DNA from: Xanthobacteraceae bacterium
GTDB lineage: Bacteria > Pseudomonadota > Alphaproteobacteria > Rhizobiales > Xanthobacteraceae
DNA: 6,032 nt
Assembly: GCA_030039655.1 (NCBI GenBank)
Contig: JASHVC010000460.1
Span: 1 to 6,032 of the forward strand
Direction of reading: 5' to 3'
This document shows positions 1-4,695 of this stretch, piece by piece. The notes beneath the pieces are model-generated. The model saw nothing but the letters and a program-made list of their open reading frames with translations. It ran no database searches and was not told the origin of the DNA. Within the stretch, counting starts at the first letter, position 1; the number at the start of each line of letters is the position of its first letter. The position numbers and the translations under genes were made by a program.

Positions 1-1242
1 GCGAAGTTCTTCATCCCATTTTCCGCTCTCCATCTCGGTGTCTTCTTCGCGTTTGTAGTGGGTGAATATCCCGTCACATACCTCAGAGGACAACGATTCT
101 GCTCCCACGAACATCCCTGCTTGCATCATCAGGTGCGCGAGACCCATGCTCCTCAAAAAGGTGGATTTGCCGCCAGTATTCGCGCCGGTAATGATCAAGA
201 TGTCTTTAGAGTCTGCTTTTACATCGTTGCCGACCACTTTCTGTTCTTTGCTCAATGCAAGAGACACATCATAAAGCCCCGAAAAAGATAGGTTTCGTGC
301 ACCAAGCTCGACGGCAACGGGAAGGCAGGTGGGTTCTCCCATTTGCTGTAGATGCACCTGTAAATTGAGGCAGCCGATGTAAAATGCCAATTCTGTGCGC
401 AGCATTTGGAAAAAACTGAGAATGTGATCAGTCGATTGGGCAAGCGCGTTGGCGACCAAGTTTACCCCCCTGTCTGCCAACTGTGCCAACGCCCGATGCC
501 CGCCCTCATCTCTAGGGTGAAGCTGAAACGTGTAGGATGGCGGCTTTTCAGCCAGCAGCCGCTCTACCCAGTTTCGCTTATGTTCATGCGGCCTGCGCAG
601 GACGTATTTCTCGCCCTTATTACCTTTGCCTAACTCCGCACTCAGCAGAACGCCGCGGCGGAACTTGAGTCGATCCAAATGCGCTTCAATCTCAGTGAAA
701 TAGCCGTCGCTGAGCTCCTCCTTCAGCATGGCAAAGAGTTGCGAAAATCCCTCGGATCGGAATTTCTCGCTATGTTCATCTGCTATTCGTCGGAGCTTCC
801 TGAGCACACCCACGAACAGCTGCAGCACTTCAACCGCGCGGTGCAGGGTGCCCGCTGGATAACGACCAAATGAGCTCCAGTAGTTTTTGCGCTCGCCTTC
901 AATCGCCACTATTGCGGCCTGATAGATCTCTCTGACGATCTTCTCGTTCCCCACGCAGTCGCTGAGAGCGCGCTGGCGATACAGAATCGTGCCGAGATCG
1001 GCGACGCTCGATAGCAGTGCAAGCTTTGCTGCCTCGAACAGGAATTTATCGCCTAGCGCCATTGCGTTGAACACGACATCCAACCCGAGGTCCTGCCGTA
1101 GCGCCTCCTCGTTCCAAGGCAGAAGTTGTTCCAGGCCGATGGCCTTTTCATCCGCATTCCTGTAACGCAGCTCCCGATCCCTTCGCGACAGCAGCTGCTG
1201 CGCGTCAAAATCGCGATCCTTGTACATGAGGAACGCTTTCAT
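1..1242 (-). CDS. MutS-like ATPase, second of a tandem pair (partial, C-terminus off the left edge)
   Basis: Translating the minus strand from the ATG at 1242 gives 414 codons without a stop to the window edge, so the gene is cut by the boundary and not visibly broken. The protein starts MKAFLMYKDRDF. A long, mostly helical region fills residues 1-345 and resembles the lever and clamp part of MutS-like proteins. A Walker A loop GANTGGKST lies at 353-361, followed by FLRSMGLAHLMMQAG, typical of MutS ATPase domains. Residues 399-414 (EEDTEMESGKWDEELR) match the signature region, and the GKxxEEL pattern recurs in its neighbour. Walker B and the rest of the ATPase lie outside. No N-terminal FxE mismatch-recognition domain is seen. 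The start overlaps the upstream stop as ATGA and has an AAGGAG ribosome binding site inside the upstream gene, so the two are probably translationally coupled. The family's exact function is unknown; heterodimer formation with the neighbour is inference. Confidence 0.88.
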   Translation of the reverse strand, partial: MKAFLMYKDRDFDAQQLLSRRDRELRYRNADEKAIGLEQLLPWNEEALRQDLGLDVVFNAMALGDKFLFEAAKLALLSSVADLGTILYRQRALSDCVGNEKIVREIYQAAIVAIEGERKNYWSSFGRYPAGTLHRAVEVLQLFVGVLRKLRRIADEHSEKFRSEGFSQLFAMLKEELSDGYFTEIEAHLDRLKFRRGVLLSAELGKGNKGEKYVLRRPHEHKRNWVERLLAEKPPSYTFQLHPRDEGGHRALAQLADRGVNLVANALAQSTDHILSFFQMLRTELAFYIGCLNLQVHLQQMGEPTCLPVAVELGARNLSFSGLYDVSLALSKEQKVVGNDVKADSKDILIITGANTGGKSTFLRSMGLAHLMMQAGMFVGAESLSSEVCDGIFTHYKREEDTEMESGKWDEELR

Positions 1243-2852
1243 GATTTGATGCGCTCCTTAATAGCGTCATAGGTCACCCGGTATTTTTGGGCGATCGCTA
1301 CGGCATACGCGAGGCCGTCCGCCGGCTTTCTGACGATCTTGAAAGTTCGCACGGCGGGACTTTCCGGTACCACCGTGCTCATCATCGATACGGTTTGAAC
1401 GGCGTATGACGCCAGCTCATCGACGAATGTGACCCAGACGCACAGCAAGTCTAGCGTCGAAATTCGATCCATCACCTTCTTGCTCAGGAAAGTTTCGTCT
1501 TGGATCGTCGTGGAAGTGAAGACTTCGTTCATAATAATGATCGATCGCGGCGTCGCGCGGTCAAGGATGTCGTGAATTCGGATCAAATCGTCCTCGAGCT
1601 TGCCACGTAGGTTCTCGACCTTCTCCTCTTTTTCAAAATGCGTGAAGAGTTGGTCGAAAAGGAAGAGCTGTGCCTCTCTGCCGGGAACGCAGTACCCGAT
1701 GCTCGCCAAGTAATGCAGCTGGCCGAAGGCACGGGCGAAGGTCGTCTTACCGCCCTGGTTTGGGCCCGATACGACCAGTATTCGCTCTTTTCCCCTCAAG
1801 TAGAAGTCGTTGCAGACGACAGGGGAGTTTTGCTCGACGAGCTTGTGCGCCAAGGCGATGTCAAATGCGTCGTAATCATAAACTTCTTTGGTCGTGTCAG
1901 AGATGCGCGGATAGCAAAAATGCAATCCGGCGTTCCTGAGATCGGCTGTGTAATCGAGATAGGCGATGTAAAATTGAATCTCACGATCGAAAGCGGCCAC
2001 GGTTTCATCGAGATAATTGGCGTGCCGGGCACAATATTCGTCAAGCGGACCGAACACCTCAGGGTACAATCTGGCGACGAATTCCAGTATCTTAGCTTCG
2101 ATGTGGTTCATTTCGTCGGAGTCGCGATAGTTCGCCAGATAGTCTTTGACAGCGCCTTGTTTGAACTTGGCAAATGTTTGCTCGACGTCTACGCTGTAGT
2201 CGCTCTCCTCGTCGTATTTACGTACCGTGAATTTGTCACCGTATATCAGCACGCAATATTTGACCGTTGCCAAGGCATCCTTGAGCTCGTTCGTCTCCGA
2301 CACGAGTGTGGTGAAGGGAACCGAACGGGTGTAATCAGCCAGGTAACTCCGGAAACCTAGAAAACCAGGTGACTTGAGGTCGATATCGGAGAGGTCGGCT
2401 GAGAACGCATTGATCGCACCACAATAAAACTCTACCGCAGCCAAGAACCAGGCTTGCTTGTGTTCCTGGTAGTGCAGCTTCTGAATGCGAACGAGTCGCT
2501 CGCGCATGTCGTGCATTTTTTGCGCGAAGGCGCGCACACGCTCGAGAAGCCCGGCGTTCTCGAGGTCCTTCATGACTTCGTGACGATATTTGATCGTATC
2601 GACGCGCTGCAGGCAGGCGTGAAGAAAGGGCTTCAGATCGTACTCTTCCTTGCCAGCCGTGATGGTATCGACGATTTGGTCGCAGTTCAGGTCGCGGAAG
2701 AACTCGGGCGCGGGAAGTTCGTCCGACACACGATCATCAGCACTCTCGAACAGAATGCTATAGTAGGGCTGGGGGGAGCGCGTTCCCTTTGGACGGGCCA
2801 GCGGCCGAACCTGGTTAAGATCGATCACTTTTTGTGTTGTCGCGGTGTCCAT
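1239..2852 (-). CDS. MutS-like ATPase without mismatch-recognition domain, first of a tandem pair
   Basis: This is a complete 537-residue protein, much shorter than true MutS (about 850-900). Residues 50-345 form a charged, helix-rich region like the core/lever domains of MutS. The ATPase follows: Walker A GPNQGGKTT at 363-371, signature-like ENLRGKLEDDLIRI at 413-426, and Walker B-like SIIIMNEVFTSTT at 437-449. A VTFVDEL segment at 474-480 sits where MutS proteins carry their conserved histidine (THxxEL). Two positions differ from canonical MutS: the Walker B aspartate is Asn442 (MNE, not MDE) and the histidine is Phe476. The catalytic glutamate Glu443 is kept. There is no FxE domain I, so classical mismatch recognition is unlikely. 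ATG 2852 is the first usable start after an in-frame TAG, but the nearest GGAG is 22 nt upstream, so initiation is uncertain. It lies downstream of a fluoride riboswitch and overlaps the second MutS-like gene by ATGA. Confidence 0.92.
   Translation of the reverse strand: MDTATTQKVIDLNQVRPLARPKGTRSPQPYYSILFESADDRVSDELPAPEFFRDLNCDQIVDTITAGKEEYDLKPFLHACLQRVDTIKYRHEVMKDLENAGLLERVRAFAQKMHDMRERLVRIQKLHYQEHKQAWFLAAVEFYCGAINAFSADLSDIDLKSPGFLGFRSYLADYTRSVPFTTLVSETNELKDALATVKYCVLIYGDKFTVRKYDEESDYSVDVEQTFAKFKQGAVKDYLANYRDSDEMNHIEAKILEFVARLYPEVFGPLDEYCARHANYLDETVAAFDREIQFYIAYLDYTADLRNAGLHFCYPRISDTTKEVYDYDAFDIALAHKLVEQNSPVVCNDFYLRGKERILVVSGPNQGGKTTFARAFGQLHYLASIGYCVPGREAQLFLFDQLFTHFEKEEKVENLRGKLEDDLIRIHDILDRATPRSIIIMNEVFTSTTIQDETFLSKKVMDRISTLDLLCVWVTFVDELASYAVQTVSMMSTVVPESPAVRTFKIVRKPADGLAYAVAIAQKYRVTYDAIKERIKS
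1254..1259 (-). promoter_or_regulatory. Ribosome binding site of the second MutS-like gene
   Basis: AAGGAG on the minus strand ends 11 nt before the ATG at 1242. It lies inside the last codons of the upstream MutS-like gene, next to the ATGA stop/start overlap. It supports the chosen start and suggests coupled translation. Confidence 0.7.
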
Positions 2853-3038
2853 GGCAACGACTGCGCGAATGCAGCTCCATCTTTTGCGGCCCTGTAGGAG
2901 CCGCTATCGACGTTGGCGCGGAGATTGCGGCGGGAGATCGCCAGCCCGAGTGCTTCTCAGATCGGGTTGGGCTTTGGTGCGATTCTCAGCGAGAGCGCAC
3001 AGCCGCAGCGCACGCGCGCTCAGTTGAGGATCTACAGC
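2853..3038 (-). promoter_or_regulatory. Long 5' leader between the riboswitch terminator and the MutS-like operon
   Basis: About 186 nt separate the terminator T-run from the first ATG. I see no convincing short ORF or second terminator here. A GGAG at 2875-2878 is the only Shine-Dalgarno-like motif near the start and is too far away (22 nt) to be ideal. Imperfect short hairpins can be drawn, for example around 2978-2999, but none is compelling. Confidence 0.4.
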
Positions 3039-3061
3039 AAAAAACCCGCCTCGCAGCGGGT
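3039..3061 (-). terminator. Intrinsic terminator of the fluoride riboswitch
   Basis: On the minus strand, ACCCGC (3061-3056) pairs with GCGGGT (3049-3044) around a 6-nt loop, and six T residues end the element (3044-3039). It sits between the riboswitch and the MutS-like operon and reads in the same direction, so it would stop the leader transcript unless disrupted. Its 5' arm is shared with the antiterminator. Confidence 0.88.
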
Positions 3062-3083
3062 GTAAGCAATACTCCCGCCGCGA
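3051..3083 (-). promoter_or_regulatory. Antiterminator hairpin of the riboswitch expression platform
   Basis: In the minus-strand RNA, UCGCGGCGGG (3083-3074) is complementary to CCCGCUGCGA (3060-3051), giving 10 pairs including one G-U, with a 13-nt loop. It takes the 5' arm of the terminator (3060-3056), so the two cannot coexist. Its own 5' arm is also the 3' arm of the 12-bp hairpin at 3071-3100. Confidence 0.75.
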
Positions 3084-3100
3084 TCGTCCGCAGCAGGAGT
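3071..3100 (-). promoter_or_regulatory. Anti-antiterminator hairpin competing with the aptamer
   Basis: The RNA segment ACUCCUGCUGCG (3100-3089) pairs over 12 positions with CGCGGCGGGAGU (3082-3071), leaving a 6-nt loop GACGAU. Two pairs are G-U in the minus-strand RNA but would be C-A on the plus strand, which fixes the transcribed strand. The 5' arm contains most of the aptamer's GACUCC strand, so this hairpin and the folded aptamer exclude each other. Confidence 0.8.
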
Positions 3101-3138
3101 CATTAGCCTTCTCGGCGGATAAGGGCGACTCCATGCCC
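3094..3138 (-). ncRNA. Fluoride riboswitch aptamer (crcB motif)
   Basis: The minus-strand RNA has every element of the fluoride aptamer in order. GGGC (3138-3135) pairs with GCCC (3126-3123) as the pseudoknot. Between them is AUGGAGUC, whose GGAGUC (3132-3127) pairs with GACUCC (3101-3096) as the long-range stem. Next come UUAUCC and a small hairpin GCC-GAGAA-GGC (3116-3106), then the conserved UAAUGACUCCU. From memory, this follows the Pseudomonas syringae aptamer (GGCAUGGAGU-UCGCC ... GCUAAUGACUCCUAC) almost position by position. The class binds fluoride through Mg2+ ions and usually switches fluoride exporters on. Here the downstream genes are the MutS-like pair. Transcription probably starts at about 3138-3140, at the edge of the aptamer. 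Confidence 0.93.
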
Positions 3139-3145
3139 TGCTCCC

Positions 3146-3173
3146 CATATAAATGCGTCAGATCACGTGTCAA
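3146..3173 (-). promoter_or_regulatory. Sigma70-like promoter for the riboswitch and MutS-like operon
   Basis: On the minus strand, TTGACA (3173-3168) is a perfect -35 box, followed after 16 nt by TATATG (3151-3146) as -10; TTATAT with a 15-nt spacer is an alternative. The predicted start about 7 nt downstream falls at 3138-3140, where the aptamer begins. This close fit supports both calls. Confidence 0.75.
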
Positions 3174-3602
3174 GTCGGATGATGAAACGAGCAACTATTC
3201 CTACACGGGTCTTCGTGGCCCTTCAGTCGCTTAATAGGCCGTGCCACGGAACATCCAATTAGTTTTTTCAGTCGGGGAAGAAGTGTACGCGCGGATAAGG
3301 ACGTGAGCCCGGCATGGCTTTCAAATCGGGCATTTCAATATTGCTTCAACTCCGGCAAGCGCCCTTATATGGCAGACAATAGCAAGACGCTGGCGGCCGG
3401 CGCAGTTCGGAGGCGTGTTAAGGATCACGGCATCCGAGCCGAAAGGCCCACGCCACATTTGGAGACGCAGACAATGGACCTTTCGCGCATTCTGGTCGGC
3501 ACCAACAAGGGTTAATTCATTGGGCGATTGAGATTCTCGGTGCTTTCGTTTCACGGGCAGTTTGTCGGTGGGCTTTCACCACGCGGCCTTGCTTCACTTT
3601 TG
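3174..3602. other. Gene-poor stretch upstream of the riboswitch promoter
   Basis: I find no supported gene in these 430 bases. Open frames on both strands are short, lack convincing ribosome binding sites and do not resemble known families. An inverted repeat CGTGGC/GCCACG (about 3213-3247) with a 23-nt gap precedes a T-run at about 3262, but stem and T-run are too far apart for an ordinary terminator. Confidence 0.4.
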
Positions 3603-3815
3603 TCATAGAAGAATATCTCCGCGTTTGAGCATTTTCCGAAATAACGCGACCGCGCGCGGATTAAGCCGGCGACCAATGTGAAGTGGCATTGTCGGCGGAG
3701 CCAGCTTCGCCCACTGTCGGCCGCGCTCGTATTCGAAGCCCCGATAGAAATCGAAACGCGCGGACTGTCCGTTGCGCACGTCATCAACTCCGGCCTTGAA
3801 ACTTGGGGTACGCAT
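3603..3815 (-). CDS. Small conserved-looking hypothetical protein
   Basis: This 70-residue frame starts MRTPSFKAGVDDVRNG and contains FEYERGRQWAKLAPPTMPL (residues 27-45), then a basic end with RRLNPRAVALFR. It has no signal peptide or membrane segment. The mix of aromatic, charged and glycine residues looks like a real globular protein, and it recalls small hypothetical proteins of rhizobia with a YERGRQ-LAP-P-L-LNP layout; that is an impression, not a search. The ribosome binding site is weak (GGAA about 8 nt before the ATG). The same frame stays open upstream to a TAG at 3939-3941 with no ATG, so the N-terminus may have been longer once, or the gene may be a remnant of a larger one cut by nearby rearrangement. 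Function unknown. Confidence 0.5.
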   Translation of the reverse strand: MRTPSFKAGVDDVRNGQSARFDFYRGFEYERGRQWAKLAPPTMPLHIGRRLNPRAVALFRKMLKRGDILL

Positions 3816-4113
3816 GATGTGTTCCGGCGAAGTCTTGCTCGTATCGGTCTGGATTATGACGCGACCCGTACTTGGTCGAGCAGCGTATCCAAGCCGGTCT
3901 CCAAAAACAGCCTTAACGCCGATGTCATGTGTATTACACTATGCACTCGCGCAACGTAAAGTCTCCGCGGCTCTCTCGCTCTGGCGTTTCGAACTGGCGG
4001 GGCGGTACTCTTTATCCATTGGCGGCGCCGCGCGCGGTGACGACAGGCGGACCTCGTTTTACCATCAGCCTGAAGCACCTCAATCTTCGGTTATCACGAA
4101 ACTGGCAGGCCGA
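3816..4113. other. Decayed stretch with no supported gene
   Basis: Several overlapping open frames exist on both strands, but none reads like a real protein along its length. On the minus strand, one short frame ending at 3854 (about 3928-3854) carries ALRLFLETG and then a stop 15 codons later. This weakly recalls the C-terminal end of IS110 transposases (LWRFLETG) and could be the far end of the fragment at 4114-4272. An 11-bp palindrome GTGTATTACAC lies at 3929-3939. Confidence 0.3.
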
Positions 4114-4272
4114 TTACCCCCATCTGTCTCTATGCGACCCCATCACGCGCGCGAACAGGCGCACCATGACGTGCGGTCCATCACAGGGCACTTGTCCGGT
4201 GCGCTCCAGGCGCTCCTGCTCAATCTGCCGGATTTGTTTATTGACAAGCCGTCGGCGCTCAGGTCGCGACAT
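4114..4272 (-). mobile_element. Fragment of an IS110-family transposase
   Basis: This 52-codon minus-strand frame contains RRRLVNKQIRQIEQERLER (residues 6-24) followed by DGPHVMVRLFARVMG (31-45). The order matches the region of IS110-family transposases just before the helix-hairpin-helix-like segment: a charged helix of the LVNKQIRQIE type, then PHAMVRLLARVxG leading into a GVGIETA-like motif. After VMG the frame is lost to a shift, and GTCGCATAGAGACAGATG in the next frame may be the remains of that motif. The N-terminal DEDD catalytic domain is absent, and a possible C-terminal scrap lies at 3854-3928. The element is dead. It marks past insertion here. IS110 elements often lack terminal inverted repeats, so I cannot place the ends. 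Confidence 0.55.
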
Positions 4273-4489
4273 CACTCAACGAGCGCGTTTCAGCGCCTCG
4301 TAGTGCTGAAGCTTCCGGTCTTCTTTACTACGACAACTAATGCAGACATGAAGACGATGGCGAGACCGACTCCAACGAGAGCCATGTGTGCAAAAACCGC
4401 AGGCGTTTTTCCACAGAGAGGCGACGGACCCGGGAAGGGTGGCAGGGCGCGACGCATCACCTCACAGCAAGCAATGAAAACTACTCTGA
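4273..4489. other. Short stretch with nothing firm besides a tiny ORF
   Basis: Apart from the 31-residue hydrophobic ORF, I see only noise frames. An AT-rich imperfect inverted repeat (AAAAAC ... GTTTTT) at about 4393-4411 is too weak to call a terminator. Confidence 0.3.
4290..4385 (-). CDS. Possible 31-residue single-pass membrane peptide
   Basis: The minus strand from the ATG at 4385 encodes 31 residues. Residues 2-20 (ALVGVGLAIVFMSALVVVV) form one uninterrupted hydrophobic segment long enough to span a membrane, followed by a basic tail with KK and RR. This is the usual layout of small bacterial membrane proteins. Against it, there is no clear Shine-Dalgarno motif, the surroundings are decayed, and GC-rich DNA can yield valine-rich frames by chance. 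Unrecognised; low confidence. Confidence 0.22.
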   Translation of the reverse strand: MALVGVGLAIVFMSALVVVVKKTGSFSTTRR

Positions 4490-4670
4490 TCCCAACGGAT
4501 CGGTGGCAAAACGGACGAGACTGTTGCAGTTGACGATGACGGTTATGTCGTGGCTTGTATTGGCGGACGCATCAAGATCTTGCAGGCCGAAAATCCATGG
4601 TCGGCCGATGGCATGGGCCGGAGGGGTCGTAGCTGCCAGCAAGCTAACGGGTAGCACGCGACCTGGTTGA
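4490..4670 (+). pseudogene. Possible C-terminal remnant of a formyltransferase-like gene
   Basis: From 4490 the plus strand reads IGGKTDETVAVDDDGYVVA, then CIGGRIKILQAENP and SADGMG (to about 4618). A single frame change there continues as [15 protein letters not shown] to a TGA at 4668-4670. Joined, this resembles the C-terminal OB-like domain of methionyl-tRNA formyltransferase-type proteins: a DDDGxxVACxxGxIxIL core, then an AAxxLxxGxR-like end. No formyltransferase catalytic domain is seen upstream, so at most a frameshifted tail remains. It lies 25 bases ahead of fhs on the same strand. Fhs makes the 10-formyl-tetrahydrofolate that such enzymes use, which gives the idea some weight, but the identification is tentative and the match was made by eye. 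Confidence 0.33.
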
Positions 4671-4681
4671 ACCGAAATTCA

Positions 4682-4688
4682 AAAGGAA
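4682..4688 (+). promoter_or_regulatory. Ribosome binding site of fhs
   Basis: AAAGGAA ends 7 nt before the ATG at 4696 and fixes that start over the out-of-frame ATG at 4689. I could not find a convincing promoter immediately upstream. Confidence 0.7.
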
Positions 4689-4695
4689 ATGCGTA

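Noticed and set aside
1638..2360. Long plus-strand open frame of 240 codons opposite the first MutS-like gene
   Set aside because: It is antisense to a clear ATPase gene with intact motifs; its protein has no recognisable features and arises from the codon bias of the real gene.
3039..3140. A free-standing trans-acting small RNA with its own promoter and terminator
   Set aside because: The layout fits a small RNA gene at first sight, but the conserved fluoride aptamer and overlapping switch stems explain it as a cis-acting riboswitch; a short terminated leader RNA would still be expected without fluoride.
2904..3194. 96-codon minus-strand frame running through the riboswitch
   Set aside because: It overlaps the promoter, aptamer and terminator, which explain the sequence better; no ribosome binding site.
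3213..3263. Inverted repeat CGTGGC/GCCACG followed by a T-run, as a plus-strand terminator
   Set aside because: The loop is 23 nt and the T-run is about 14 nt beyond the stem, unlike an intrinsic terminator, and no plus-strand gene ends upstream.
3303..3515. 70-codon plus-strand frame, with an inner 48-codon version starting MADNSKTLA
   Set aside because: No Shine-Dalgarno motif at either start and no resemblance to a known family; left unannotated, though a small gene cannot be excluded.
3772..4533. 253-codon plus-strand open frame across the middle region
   Set aside because: Composition is rich in Arg, Ser and Thr with no motif, and it crosses the IS110 fragment on the opposite strand; it looks like chance openness in GC-rich DNA.
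4527..4560. TTGACG ... TGTATT as a promoter for fhs
   Set aside because: The spacing is about 20 nt and it lies within the putative formyltransferase-like coding remnant; too weak to call.
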